49,679 nt of DNA from CAZJFH01 sp964545205 (GCA_964545205.1 CAZJFH010000037.1:1-49679); one strand, 5' to 3'. Shown: positions 15,659 through 24,017, numbered from the stretch's first letter. Numbers and translations are program-made. Notes: a model not told the origin generated them from the letters alone.

Positions 15659-16666
15659 TCAAATGCCCGGCGCGTCCGCAACCTCCAGCACGATCTTGCC
15701 GATGTGGGCGCTGCTTTCCATCAGTTGGTGCGCCTCGGCCGCCCGGTCCAGGGGAAAGCGCGCATGGACGAGCGGCGCGACCTCGCCGGCGTCGAGCAGC
15801 GGCCAGACGCGGGCGCGCAGTTCGGCGGCGATCGCGGCCTTGGCGGCGACCGATTGCGGGCGCAGGGTCGAGCCGGTCAGGGTCAGCCGCTTGAGCATCA
15901 CCGGCATGAAGTTCAGCTCGACCTTCGAGCCCTTGAGGAAGGCGATGTTGACCAGCCGGCCCTCGGTCTTCAGGCATTTGACGTTCTTCGGCAGGTAGTC
16001 GCCGCCGACCATGTCGAGGATGACGTCGACGCCCTTGGCCTCGGCGGCGATCACCTCGGCGAAATCCTCGGCGCGGTAGTCGATGGCGCGGTCGGCGCCG
16101 AGATCGGTGCAGGCCTTGCACTTCTCGGGCGAGCCGGCGGTGGTGAACACGGTGGCGCCGAACGCCTTGGCGAGCTGGATCGCCGTGGTGCCGATGCCGG
16201 AAGAGCCGCCGTGCACCAGCAGGGTCTCGCCCGGCCGCAGCCGCGCGCGCTGGAAGACGTTGTGCCAGACGGTGAAGAAGGTCTCGGGCAGCGCGGCGGC
16301 GCGGACGAAGTCGTAGCCGGCGGGCAGCGGCAGGCAGCATTCGGCCGCGGCGGTGCAGTATTCGGCATAGCCGCCGCCGGTGACCAGGGCGCAGACCGGC
16401 TCGCCGACGGCGAGGCCGTCGACGCCCTCGCCAAGCGCGGCGACGGTGCCCGCGACCTCGAGCCCGGGAATGTCCGAGGCGCCGGGCGGCGGCGGATAGG
16501 CGCCCTGGCGCTGGATCACGTCGGGACGGTTGACGCCGGCGGCGGCGACGCGGATCAGCACCTCGCCGGCGGCCGGCCGGGGCAGGGGGCGCGTCGCCGG
16601 GGTCAGCACCTCGGGGCCGCCGGGTCGCGCGATCTCGATGCAGCGCATGGTCTCGGGCAGGGTCAT
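15659..16666 (-). CDS. NAD(P)H quinone oxidoreductase (zeta-crystallin/PIG3 type)
   Basis: Zinc-free medium-chain dehydrogenase/reductase that would reduce quinones with NADPH. The 335-residue protein has the GroES-like N-terminal domain (VLIRVAAAGVNRPDVIQRQG), the PIG3/QOR-type GAYPPPPGASDIPGLEVAG motif and the Rossmann motif LVHGGSSGIGTTAIQLAKA. The Cys/His ligands for structural zinc are absent. ATG 16666 has only a weak GAG upstream; a start six codons further in (MRCIEI) is possible. It is divergent from the DUF1192 gene. Confidence 0.88.
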   Translation of the reverse strand: MTLPETMRCIEIARPGGPEVLTPATRPLPRPAAGEVLIRVAAAGVNRPDVIQRQGAYPPPPGASDIPGLEVAGTVAALGEGVDGLAVGEPVCALVTGGGYAEYCTAAAECCLPLPAGYDFVRAAALPETFFTVWHNVFQRARLRPGETLLVHGGSSGIGTTAIQLAKAFGATVFTTAGSPEKCKACTDLGADRAIDYRAEDFAEVIAAEAKGVDVILDMVGGDYLPKNVKCLKTEGRLVNIAFLKGSKVELNFMPVMLKRLTLTGSTLRPQSVAAKAAIAAELRARVWPLLDAGEVAPLVHARFPLDRAAEAHQLMESSAHIGKIVLEVADAPGI

Positions 16667-16743
16667 GTCGTCTCGCACTCTCGCCATCCACAAGGGGCCG
16701 TCAGTCTGGTACGTTCACCGGCGAGTGACAAGGGAGCAGGACC

Positions 16744-16926
16744 ATGGACTTCGAGGATCTCGAGCCGCGCAACAAGGCCAAGCCGAAGAAGGACCTCCAG
16801 CCGATGTCGGTCGCCGAGCTCGACGAATACATCGCCGCGCTCGAGGCCGAGATCGGGCGCGCCCGCGACGCGATCGCCGCCAAGCAGAAGGACCGGCTGG
16901 GCGCCGAAAGCCTGTTCAGGAAATGA
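16744..16926 (+). CDS. DUF1192 small protein
   Basis: A 60-residue protein of the alphaproteobacterial DUF1192 family, function unknown. It starts MDFEDLEPR, has the conserved core LQPMSVAELDEYIAALEAEI and a charged helical end ending SLFRK. GGAGCAGG lies just upstream of the ATG. The 3-hydroxybutyrate dehydrogenase gene follows after 13 bases and is probably co-transcribed. Confidence 0.9.
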   Translation: MDFEDLEPRNKAKPKKDLQPMSVAELDEYIAALEAEIGRARDAIAAKQKDRLGAESLFRK

Positions 16927-16939
16927 TCGGAGGATGGCA

Positions 16940-17722
16940 ATGCTGAAGGGAAAGGTCGCGGTCGTCACCGGGTCGACCAGCGGCATCGGGCTCGGCATCG
17001 CGCGGGCGCTGGCCGAGCAGGGCGCCGACATCATGCTCAACGGCTTCGGCGACGCCGCCGCGGTCGAGGCGCTGCGCGCCGAGCTGGCCGCCACGCTGGC
17101 GGTGCGGGTGGCCTACGACGCCTCCGACCTGTCGACGGCCTCGGGATGCGAGTCGCTGATGCGCGAGGCCGAGGCCCGGCTCGGCGGCGTCGACATCCTG
17201 GTCAACAACGCCGGCATCCAGCACGTCTCGCCGGTCGAGGACTTCCCGCCGGAGCGCTGGGACGCGGTCATCGCCGTCAACCTGTCGGCGGCGTTCCACG
17301 CCACCCGCCTCGCCATTCCGGGCATGAAGCGCCGCGGCTGGGGCCGGATCGTCAACATCGCCTCGGCGCACGGGCTGGTCGCCTCGGTCAACAAGGTCGC
17401 CTACGTCGCCGCCAAGCACGGCGTCATGGGCATGACCAAGGTGGTCGGGCTGGAACTCGCCCAGACCGGCGTCACCTGCAACGCCATCTGCCCCGGCTGG
17501 GTGCTCACGCCGCTGGTCCAGAAGCAGATCGACGCCCGCGCCGCGCAGCAGGGCATCTCGCAGGAGCTGGCCGCCCGCGACCTGCTGATCGAGAAGCAGC
17601 CCTCCGCCCGCTTCACCACCGTCGAGCAGCTCGGCGGCGTCGCGGTGTTCCTGTGCTCCGCGGCGGCGGACAACATCACCGGCACCGCGATCAGTGCCGA
17701 TGGCGGCTGGACGGCGCAATAG
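16940..17722 (+). CDS. 3-hydroxybutyrate dehydrogenase
   Basis: SDR enzyme that interconverts (R)-3-hydroxybutyrate and acetoacetate with NAD, used in polyhydroxybutyrate breakdown. The 260 residues match the usual length. Motifs seen are VVTGSTSGIGLGIA (NAD binding), NNAGIQHVSPVEDFP (the IQHV form is typical of this enzyme), the catalytic Ser in NIASAHG, YVAAKHG with the Tyr and Lys, and CPGWVLTPLVQKQI. ATG 16940 is chosen over 16934 because GGAGG at 16929-16933 is then 6 bases away. No phaC or phaZ lies in the window. Confidence 0.95.
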   Translation: MLKGKVAVVTGSTSGIGLGIARALAEQGADIMLNGFGDAAAVEALRAELAATLAVRVAYDASDLSTASGCESLMREAEARLGGVDILVNNAGIQHVSPVEDFPPERWDAVIAVNLSAAFHATRLAIPGMKRRGWGRIVNIASAHGLVASVNKVAYVAAKHGVMGMTKVVGLELAQTGVTCNAICPGWVLTPLVQKQIDARAAQQGISQELAARDLLIEKQPSARFTTVEQLGGVAVFLCSAAADNITGTAISADGGWTAQ

Positions 17723-17733
17723 GGTAGGCGTTC

Positions 17734-17758
17734 GGAACCATTGGCGCGCCCTCGCGTT
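17734..17758 (+). promoter_or_regulatory. EcfG (general stress sigma) promoter of the 25-residue peptide gene
   Basis: GGAAC (17734-17738), 16 bases, CGTT (17755-17758): an exact match to the known EcfG promoter consensus. Transcription would start near 17766, about 30 bases before the small gene. Confidence 0.65.
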
Positions 17759-17794
17759 GTGAGGCTTCGAGACCGCAGCAACACGGAGCGCGCC

Positions 17795-17872
17795 ATGTCG
17801 AACAGCATTTTCTGGTGGATCGGACTGGCGGTGATCGTCGCCCTGGTTCTCAGCCTGATCGGTCTGATCTAG
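17795..17872 (+). CDS. 25-residue single-pass membrane peptide
   Basis: ATG 17795 opens a 25-codon frame: a five-residue polar start (MSNSI), then one uninterrupted hydrophobic helix with two Trp and many Val, Ile and Leu, ending in GLI. GGAG lies 6 bases upstream and a perfect EcfG promoter about 40 bases upstream. Its stop codon (TAG, 17870-17872) shares the palindrome CTAG with the stop of the convergent REC-GGDEF gene. Function unknown; very small membrane peptides often modulate a larger membrane protein or mark stress. The promoter, ribosome-binding site and clean hydrophobic helix make it more than a chance frame. Confidence 0.65.
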   Translation: MSNSIFWWIGLAVIVALVLSLIGLI

Positions 17873-18855
17873 CCGGCTTCGGACTCGGCGCCGACGCCCG
17901 CCGGCATCGGCGCCGAGCCGATCCGCCATCCGTCGCCGCCGCCGCGCTTGATCTCGTACATCGCGGCGTCGGCGATCTCGACCAGCCTGTCGATGCGGTC
18001 GCTGGCGTCGGGGTAGAGCGCGGCGCCGATGCTGCACGACGGGACCACCGTGTCGCGCCCGAAGGCCAGCGGCTGCCGCCGCACGGCGTTGAGCATGTTC
18101 GTGCACACCCGCGCGAGCTGCTCGACGGTGCCGATGTCCTTCAGCGCCACCAGCAGCTCGTCGCCGCCGATGCGCCCGACGACGTCGCTCTCGCGCACGC
18201 TGCCGGCCAGCGCGCCGGCCACCGCGCGGATCAACTTGTCGCCGGCCTCGTGGCCGTGGGTGTCGTTGACCCGCTTGAGCTCGTCGAGATCGACCACGGC
18301 CAGGGCGAAGCCGGTGCGGTTGCGCCGCGCATACTTGCGCATCTCCTCGACGCGATCGAACACCAGCGCCCGGTTGGCGAGCCCGGTCAGCGGATCGTAG
18401 AGCGCGCGCTTGCGCAGCAGCCGCATCTTGCGCTTGCGGTACAGCGAGAACTGGATGGCGCGTTCGAGCTCGCGGGTGTTGAAGCAGCCCTTGAGCAGGT
18501 AGTCGTCGGCGCCGCGTTCCAGCGCCTGGCGGACGAAGTCCTCGTCCTCGAAGGCGCTGACGACGATGAACGCGGTGGCGAGTTCGTCCGGCGGCGCCGC
18601 CGACATCACCGTGGCGGCATCGGCCCCGCCCAGCAGGAAGTCGAGCAGGCAGACGTCGAAGCCGTCGCTGCGCAGCATGGTGATCGCGGCGTCGACGTCG
18701 CGCGCCCATTCCACCGTCAGCCCGACGGGAAAGGCGCGTTCGAGCTGCTTCTTCACATACACGTAGTGAAAGGAATCATCCTCGACGATCAACACCCGCA
18801 GCTCGTCGCTGGCGGGGATGTCGTCGAGACCCGCCGGAGCCTCCAGCTCGCGCAT
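17869..18855 (-). CDS. Response regulator with REC and GGDEF domains (diguanylate cyclase)
   Basis: Phosphorylation-controlled c-di-GMP synthase of 328 residues. The receiver domain (about 18-140) has the acidic pocket VEDD and the phospho-acceptor Asp in CLLDFLLG, with the Lys in YLLKGC. The GGDEF domain (about 160-315) has DPLTGLANR, VVDLDELKRVND and the signature GGDEL, with the inhibitory I-site RESD five residues before it. The last signature residue is Leu instead of Phe, which is usually tolerated. The start is set by GGAGGGAGGAAA upstream of ATG 18855. The cognate kinase is not adjacent. It shares CTAG stop codons with the 25-residue peptide gene. Confidence 0.93.
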   Translation of the reverse strand: MRELEAPAGLDDIPASDELRVLIVEDDSFHYVYVKKQLERAFPVGLTVEWARDVDAAITMLRSDGFDVCLLDFLLGGADAATVMSAAPPDELATAFIVVSAFEDEDFVRQALERGADDYLLKGCFNTRELERAIQFSLYRKRKMRLLRKRALYDPLTGLANRALVFDRVEEMRKYARRNRTGFALAVVDLDELKRVNDTHGHEAGDKLIRAVAGALAGSVRESDVVGRIGGDELLVALKDIGTVEQLARVCTNMLNAVRRQPLAFGRDTVVPSCSIGAALYPDASDRIDRLVEIADAAMYEIKRGGGDGWRIGSAPMPAGVGAESEAG

Positions 18856-18884
18856 CGATGCGGTTTCCTCCCTCCTCGCCGTCG

Positions 18885-18929
18885 CTAACCATCGATAACA
18901 TGAACCGGCCGCCTTGTTCCAATGGTTAA
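18885..18929. promoter_or_regulatory. Inverted pair of CtrA-like half-sites (TTAACCAT)
   Basis: CTAACCAT at 18885-18892 and its near reverse complement ATGGTTAA at 18922-18929 lie upstream of the REC-GGDEF gene. TTAACCAT is the known half-site of the cell-cycle regulator CtrA. The same stretch holds GGAAC-N15-TGTT on the minus strand (18920-18897), an imperfect EcfG-like promoter. Both readings are inference. Confidence 0.3.
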
Positions 18930-19027
18930 GCCGTCCGCGAGCCGCTTGGACGTAGGGGCGAAATCGGGGTAACGTATTCCGACAAGAAGAGAAAAGGGGG
19001 GCGGGGGCAACTGGCAGGGAGGAACAC

Positions 19028-19792
19028 ATGAACGCCAGTGCCTTATCCGTCGCGGTATTCGCGGCCAGCATCACGATCACGGCCCAGGCGGCGGAACTGC
19101 CGCGGGGCGACTGCGCCGCGCCGGCGGCGCGCACCGACCTGACCCACTGCGCCTTCGTGGCCGACGCGCTGGCCGGCCGCGACCTGGCGGGCGCCAGCCT
19201 GCGCGGACTGAAGCTCGAGAGCGCCGATCTGCGCGGCGCCAGGCTGGGCGGCGCCGACCTGGAAGGCGCCAACCTGAAATGGGCCAAGCTCGTCGGTGCC
19301 GATCTCGAAGGCGCCCGGCTGGCCGGGGCCGACCTGTTCCACGCCGACCTCAGCGACGCCAACCTCAGCGGCGCCGATTTCTCGCGCGCCGGCCTGTTCG
19401 GGGCCACCCTGAACAACGCCCGCGCCTACGGGGCCGACTTCAGCGGCGCCCACATGAAGGACGTCGAGATGGAGGGCATCGACGCCACCAACGCCCGCTT
19501 CCGCGACGCCTTCATGCTGCGCGGCGTCGTGCTCAACGCCAAGTTCGTCGGCGCCGACCTGACCAACGCGGTGATGACCGGCGCGGCGGCCGAATGGGCC
19601 GACTTCTCGGGCGCCGACCTGACACGGGCCAAGCTGGGCGGCGCCCAGCTCCGCTTCGCGCGCTTCGTCGGCGCCGAGCTGTTCGGCTGCGTGCTGAGCC
19701 ACGCCGACGTCAAGCGGGCCGAGTTCACCGACGCCCGCAACATCCCGCCGGACGTGATCGAAAGCCTGGCCCGGTTCTACGGCGCCGAGTGA
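19028..19792 (+). CDS. Secreted pentapeptide-repeat protein
   Basis: A 254-residue protein with a signal peptide of about 22 residues ending in AQAA, so it is exported. From about residue 45 to 235 it consists of A(D/N)LxX pentapeptide repeats (for example GADLEGANLKWAKLVGADLE), which fold as a right-handed quadrilateral beta-helix. Three Cys lie near the start of the mature protein and one near the end. The function of exported members is not known; they are usually structural or protein-binding. GGGAGGAA before ATG 19028 fixes the start. The next gene begins 18 bases on and is probably in the same unit. Confidence 0.88.
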   Translation: MNASALSVAVFAASITITAQAAELPRGDCAAPAARTDLTHCAFVADALAGRDLAGASLRGLKLESADLRGARLGGADLEGANLKWAKLVGADLEGARLAGADLFHADLSDANLSGADFSRAGLFGATLNNARAYGADFSGAHMKDVEMEGIDATNARFRDAFMLRGVVLNAKFVGADLTNAVMTGAAAEWADFSGADLTRAKLGGAQLRFARFVGAELFGCVLSHADVKRAEFTDARNIPPDVIESLARFYGAE

Positions 19793-19810
19793 CGAGGAAG
19801 GAGGTTCGGA

Positions 19811-20023
19811 TTGGAGCGGGTGCTGCTGGCGACCGTCGCGCTGGTCGTCTATTTCACGCCGAGCATCATCGGCCGCCTGCGGCGCATCGAAGGCTTTCCC
19901 GCCCTGGTGCTGTTCAACGTGCTCACCGGCTGGTCGGCGCTGGGCTGGCTGACCACGCTGGTCTGGGCGGCGGCGGTGCCGCGGCGGCGCGCGGCTACCG
20001 CGCCGCCGCCTGCATGTCCCTGA
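19811..20023 (+). CDS. Superinfection-immunity-like small membrane protein
   Basis: A 70-residue protein with two hydrophobic helices (LLATVALVVYFTPSIIG and FPALVLFNVLTGWSALGWLTTLVWA). The second carries the conserved NxLxGWSxLGW pattern of the family named after the phage T4 immunity protein. Chromosomal members are widespread and not shown to give phage immunity. The start is TTG 19811, chosen because GAAGGAGG lies 6 bases upstream; GTG 19820 is the alternative. Its 3' end runs 29 bases into the convergent potI gene. Confidence 0.75.
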   Translation: MERVLLATVALVVYFTPSIIGRLRRIEGFPALVLFNVLTGWSALGWLTTLVWAAAVPRRRAATAPPPACP

Positions 20024-20825
20024 TCCGCCGCTTCTCCTGGCGGTGCAGGAACAGGCCGGCGATGACGATGCCGGTGGTGACGATGGCGACGACGATGGTC
20101 GCCAGGGCGTTGATCTGCGGGCTGACGCCCAGGCGGACGCTGGAATAGATCACCATCGGCAGCGTCGTCGAGCCGGGCCCGGAGACGAAGCTGGCGATCA
20201 CCAGGTCGTCGACCGACAGGGTGAAGGCGAGCAGCCAGCCGGCGGCCAAGGCCGGGGCGATGATCGGCAGGGTGACCAGCGCGAACACCTTCCACGGCCG
20301 CGCGCCGAGATCCATCGCCGCCTCCTCCAGCGACGGATCGAGCTGCTCCAGCCGCGAGCGCACCACCACCGCGACATAGGCCAGGCTGAAGGTGATGTGG
20401 GCGATGGCGATCGTGGACATGCCGCGGCCCTCCGGCCAGCCGACCGCCTGCTCCAGCGCCACGAACAGCAGCAGCAGGGCGAGGCCGGTGATCACGTCGG
20501 GCATCACCAGCGGCGCCGTCGTCATCACGCCGAACAGCGTGCGGCCGCGCAGGCGGCGGAAGCGCACCAGCACGATGGCGGCGAGGGTGCCGAGCACGGT
20601 GGCGGCGGTGGCGTTGATCACCGCGATCTTCAAGCTGAGCCACGCGGCGCCGAGGAGCTGGTCGTTGCGCAGCAGCTCGCCGTACCACTTGGTCGAGAAC
20701 CCGGCCCACACGGTGACCAGCCGGCTCTCGTTGAAGGAATAGACGACCAGCGACAGGATCGGCACGTACAGGAAGGCGTAGCCGAAGGCCAGCGCGGTGA
20801 ACAGGAGGAAGGCGCGGCCGTTCAT
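19995..20825 (-). CDS. potI: Putrescine ABC transporter permease PotI
   Basis: Inner-membrane permease of the putrescine importer, 276 residues. It has about six hydrophobic segments and the cytoplasmic EAA loop (EEAAMDLGARPWKVFALVTLPII), which contacts the ATPase PotG. The sequences FNESRLVTVWAGFSTKWYGELL and SFVSGPGSTTLPM are typical of PotC/PotI. Start ATG 20825 overlaps the potH stop by 4 bases (ATGA), so translation is coupled. Last gene of potFGHI; its 3' end overlaps the convergent superinfection-immunity-like gene. Confidence 0.93.
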   Translation of the reverse strand: MNGRAFLLFTALAFGYAFLYVPILSLVVYSFNESRLVTVWAGFSTKWYGELLRNDQLLGAAWLSLKIAVINATAATVLGTLAAIVLVRFRRLRGRTLFGVMTTAPLVMPDVITGLALLLLFVALEQAVGWPEGRGMSTIAIAHITFSLAYVAVVVRSRLEQLDPSLEEAAMDLGARPWKVFALVTLPIIAPALAAGWLLAFTLSVDDLVIASFVSGPGSTTLPMVIYSSVRLGVSPQINALATIVVAIVTTGIVIAGLFLHRQEKRRIRDMQAAAR

Positions 20826-21721
20826 CGCTCCATCTCCTTGGCCTGCGCCTTCTGCAGCAGCACCACCGGCAGCACCAGCAGCACCAGCAGCGCCACCGCC
20901 ACCGCCGAGGCCACCGGCCAGTCGCGGTTGTTGAAGAAGTCGGCCCACAGCACCTTGCCGATCATCAGGCTGTCGGGGCCGCCGAGCAGGTCGGGGATGA
21001 CGAACTCGCCGACCGCCGGGATGAACACCAGCAGCGAGCCGGCGAGAACGCCGGGCCAGGACAGCGGCAGCGTCACCGTCAGGAAGGCGCGGAACGGCCG
21101 GCAGCCGAGATCGGCCGCCGCCTCCAGCAGCGACAGGTCCATCTTCTCCAGCGTCGCGTAGAGCGGCAGGACCATGAACGGCAGATACGAGTAGACGATG
21201 CCGAGATGGACCGCGAACTCGGAATGCAGCAGCGGCAGCGGCTGGTCGATCAGCCCCAGCCAGATCAGCAGGTTGTTGGCCAGGCCCTCGGTCTTGAGGA
21301 TGCCGATCCAGGCGTAGACGCGCAGCAGGAACGAGGTCCAGAACGGCAGCACGATCATCATCAGCAGCGGCACCCGCGCGGCGCGCGGCGCCCGGGCGAT
21401 GGCGTAGGCCATCGGATATCCGATCAGCAGGCAGATCGCGGTGGACACCAGCGCGATCTTCACCGAGTTCAGGTAGGCCAGGACGTAGAGCGGATCCTCG
21501 GCCAGGAACAGGTAGGTGCCGAAGTTCAGCCGCACGTGCAGCATCCCGTCCTCCCAGGAGAACAGGGGCGAATACGGCGGGATGCTCTGCTGGAACTCGG
21601 CGACGCTGATCTTCAGGACGATCAGGAACGGCACCAGGAAGAACAGCAGCAGCCAGGCATAGGGCGGCAGCGCGACCAGGAACCGGCCGAGGCCCCTGCG
21701 CCTGGAACCGTCGCGCTTCAT
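20822..21721 (-). CDS. potH: Putrescine ABC transporter permease PotH
   Basis: Second permease subunit, 299 residues. It begins with a basic stretch and a membrane helix (LPPYAWLLLFFLVPFLIVLKIS), has about six membrane helices, and carries the EAA loop LEAAADLGCRPFRAFLTVTLP. The PotH/PotB signatures LPFWTSFLLRVYAWIGIL and FIPAVGEFVIPDLLGG are clear. ATG 21721 overlaps the potG stop by 4 bases (ATGA). It pairs with PotI to form the channel. Confidence 0.94.
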   Translation of the reverse strand: MKRDGSRRRGLGRFLVALPPYAWLLLFFLVPFLIVLKISVAEFQQSIPPYSPLFSWEDGMLHVRLNFGTYLFLAEDPLYVLAYLNSVKIALVSTAICLLIGYPMAYAIARAPRAARVPLLMMIVLPFWTSFLLRVYAWIGILKTEGLANNLLIWLGLIDQPLPLLHSEFAVHLGIVYSYLPFMVLPLYATLEKMDLSLLEAAADLGCRPFRAFLTVTLPLSWPGVLAGSLLVFIPAVGEFVIPDLLGGPDSLMIGKVLWADFFNNRDWPVASAVAVALLVLLVLPVVLLQKAQAKEMER

Positions 21722-22854
21722 TGCACCAGCACCAGCGCGTTCGCCGGGTGCCAGGACAGCCACACCCGGTCCTCCCAGGTGATGCGCTGCTCGGCGGTGT
21801 GGCGCAGATTGGTCAGCGACGCCTGCACGACGCGGCCGCCGTCGAGCGCGATGTGATAGACGGAGACGCCGCCGAGATAGGCGATGTCGCGGACCACGCC
21901 GGCGACGGCGTTGTACTGCGTCCCGGGGCGTTCGCGGGCGATCGCCATCTTCTCGGGCCGCACCATCACCGTCACCGCCGCCCCGGGCGGCAGGCCGGCG
22001 GCCTGGGCGATGCGCATCTCGCCGACGACCTCGCCCTGGACGCGGGTCTCGCCCGCGGTGGCCTCGGTGACGATGCCCTCGAAGATGTTGGCGGTGCCGA
22101 TGAAGTCGGCGACGTAGCGCGAGGTCGGGTATTCGTAGACCTCGACCGGCGTGCCGACCTGCTCGATGCGGCCGTCGCGCATCACCGCGACGCGGCTCGA
22201 CATGGTCATCGCCTCCTCCTGGTCGTGGGTGACCATGACGAAGGTGATTCCCAGCCGCTCCTGCAGGTTGACCAGTTCGAACTGGGTGCGCTCGCGCAGC
22301 TTCTTGTCCAGCGCCGACAGCGGCTCGTCGAGCAGCAGCACCTTCGGCGCCTTGACCAGGGCGCGGGCCAGGGCGACGCGCTGGCGCTGCCCGCCCGAGA
22401 GCTGGTGCGGCCGGCGCTCGCCGAGCTTGCCGAGCTGGACCAGCTCGAGCATGTGGGCGACCCGCTCGCGGATCTGCGCCCTCGGCATGCGGTCCTGCTT
22501 CAGGCCGAAGGCGACGTTCTGCGCCACCGTCATGTGCGGGAACAGGGCGTAGGACTGGAACACCATGTTGACCGGCCGCTCGTAGGGCGGCACCTCGGCC
22601 ATGTCGACGCCGTCGATGAAGATGCGGCCGCCGGTCGGCTGCTCGAAGCCGGCCAGCATGCGCAGCAGCGTCGTCTTGCCCGATCCCGAGGCGCCCAGCA
22701 GCGAGAACAACTCGCCGCGGTGGATGTCGAGGTCGACGTGATCGACGGCCCGGAAGCCGCCGAAGGCCTTGCTCACGCCCGCGATGCGGATGATCGGCGT
22801 GGCGTTGGGGTCCGCCCACGGCGGGCGGCTGGCGGAAGTGGTGTTCTGGGCCAT
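21718..22854 (-). CDS. potG: Putrescine ABC transporter ATPase PotG
   Basis: ATP-binding subunit that drives putrescine import, 378 residues. The ABC domain has Walker A GASGSGKTT, the Q loop in VFQSYALFPHM, the signature LSGGQRQRVALARAL, Walker B VLLLDEPLSALD and the switch His in VTHDQEEA. A TOBE-type regulatory domain follows (about 290-378). Family usage is one dimer under PotH and PotI. The gene is separated from potF by 65 bases that contain a strong hairpin, and is coupled to potH by a 4-base overlap. Confidence 0.95.
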   Translation of the reverse strand: MAQNTTSASRPPWADPNATPIIRIAGVSKAFGGFRAVDHVDLDIHRGELFSLLGASGSGKTTLLRMLAGFEQPTGGRIFIDGVDMAEVPPYERPVNMVFQSYALFPHMTVAQNVAFGLKQDRMPRAQIRERVAHMLELVQLGKLGERRPHQLSGGQRQRVALARALVKAPKVLLLDEPLSALDKKLRERTQFELVNLQERLGITFVMVTHDQEEAMTMSSRVAVMRDGRIEQVGTPVEVYEYPTSRYVADFIGTANIFEGIVTEATAGETRVQGEVVGEMRIAQAAGLPPGAAVTVMVRPEKMAIARERPGTQYNAVAGVVRDIAYLGGVSVYHIALDGGRVVQASLTNLRHTAEQRITWEDRVWLSWHPANALVLVQ

Positions 22855-22878
22855 GGTCCTCGTCGCCCCAAGGGCCGT

Positions 22879-22906
22879 CCTCCCCGCCCGTCAACGGGCG
22901 GGGAGG
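22879..22906 (-). promoter_or_regulatory. Intercistronic hairpin between potF and potG
   Basis: A 12-bp perfect GC stem (22879-22890/22895-22906) with a TCAA (minus strand TTGA) loop and no T run after it. Placed between the binding-protein gene and the ATPase gene it can block 3' exonuclease decay or partly stop polymerase. That is the usual way to get far more binding protein than transporter. It also resembles the GC-rich palindromes elsewhere in the window. Confidence 0.6.
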
Positions 22907-22919
22907 GTGTCTGGTCGCG

Positions 22920-24017
22920 TCAGTGGCCGGTCTTGATCCGGGTCCAAGCGCGGGTGCGGGCGCGCTCGTATTTCGGGCCGGCCGGCGGCACGGTGTAGAG
23001 CTTCTCCTGCACGTCCTTGGCCGGATAGATCACCGGATCCCGGGCGATCGCCGGGTCGACGTGCTCGGCCGCGGCCGGCACCGCGTTGGCGTAGCCGGTC
23101 TCGTTGGTGATCTCGGCGACGATGTCGGGGCGCAGGATGAAGTCGATGAACTTGTGCGCGTTGCCGGGGTGCGGCGCGTCCTTGGGGATCGCCATGACGT
23201 CGATGTTGACCTGGGCGCCCTCCTTGGGGATCACGATGCCGATGTCGACGCCGTTCTTGGCCTCCTCGGCGCGGGCGCGCGCCTGCACCAGGTCGCCGAC
23301 ATAGCCGTGCGCCAGGCAGATGTCGCCGTTGGCGAGGTCGTTGATGTAGCTCGACGAGTGGATGTACTTCAGGTTCGGGCGGACGGCCATCACCGTGTCG
23401 ACGGCTGCCTTGAGGTCCGCGTCGCTCTGGCTGGTCGGATCCTTGCCGGCGTGGTTCAGCGCCGCCGGGATGACCTCGGTCGGGCTGTCGAGCAGGGTGA
23501 CGCCGCAGGCCTTCAGCTTCGCGGCGACGGCCGGATCGAACAGCAGCGCCCAGGAGTCGGTCGGCGCGTCGGGCGCCAGCTCCTTCAGCTTGGCCTTGTT
23601 GTAGCCGATGCCGGTGGCGGCGATCATGTAGGGCACGCCGAACGTGTTCTCGGGATCGACCTTCGACAGCGTCTTCAGCGTGGCGGGGTCGATGTTGCCC
23701 CAGTTGGCGATCCTGGCGCGATCGAGCGGCTGGTAGACGCCGGCCTTGATCTGCTGGGCGAGGAACGGCGAGGCCGACGGGAACACCACGTCGTAGCCCG
23801 AGTTGCCGGCCATCAGCTTGGCTTCCAGGATCGTGTTGTCGTCGTAGACGTCGTAGTTCACCTTGATGCCGGTTTCCTTGGTGAACTTCTCCAGCGTCTG
23901 CTGGCCGATGTAGTCGGACCAGTTGTAGACGTTGAGAACCTTCTCCTCCTCGGCCTTTGCGGCCGGGGCGGCGGCGAGGATTGCGGCGAAGGCGAGGCCG
24001 AGGCTGAGTGCGCGCAT
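22920..24017 (-). CDS. potF: Periplasmic putrescine-binding protein PotF
   Basis: Captures putrescine in the periplasm and delivers it to PotGHI. The 365-residue precursor has a signal peptide of about 22 residues ending AKA. Mature-protein hallmarks are VLNVYNWSDYIGQQTLEKF, NSGYDVVFPSASPFLAQQIKAG, FGVPYMIAATGIGYN and HSSSYINDLANGDICLAHGY. An upstream in-frame ATG (24059) would place 14 polar residues before the signal peptide, so ATG 24017 is preferred, although neither has a strong ribosome-binding site. First gene of potFGHI, downstream of the coiled-coil gene on the same strand. Confidence 0.94.
   Translation of the reverse strand: MRALSLGLAFAAILAAAPAAKAEEEKVLNVYNWSDYIGQQTLEKFTKETGIKVNYDVYDDNTILEAKLMAGNSGYDVVFPSASPFLAQQIKAGVYQPLDRARIANWGNIDPATLKTLSKVDPENTFGVPYMIAATGIGYNKAKLKELAPDAPTDSWALLFDPAVAAKLKACGVTLLDSPTEVIPAALNHAGKDPTSQSDADLKAAVDTVMAVRPNLKYIHSSSYINDLANGDICLAHGYVGDLVQARARAEEAKNGVDIGIVIPKEGAQVNIDVMAIPKDAPHPGNAHKFIDFILRPDIVAEITNETGYANAVPAAAEHVDPAIARDPVIYPAKDVQEKLYTVPPAGPKYERARTRAWTRIKTGH

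Noticed and set aside
13922..20023. Prophage remnant suggested by a holin-like and a superinfection-immunity-like gene
   Set aside because: No integrase, capsid, tail or lysis genes; both families are common chromosomal membrane proteins and their composition matches the neighbours.
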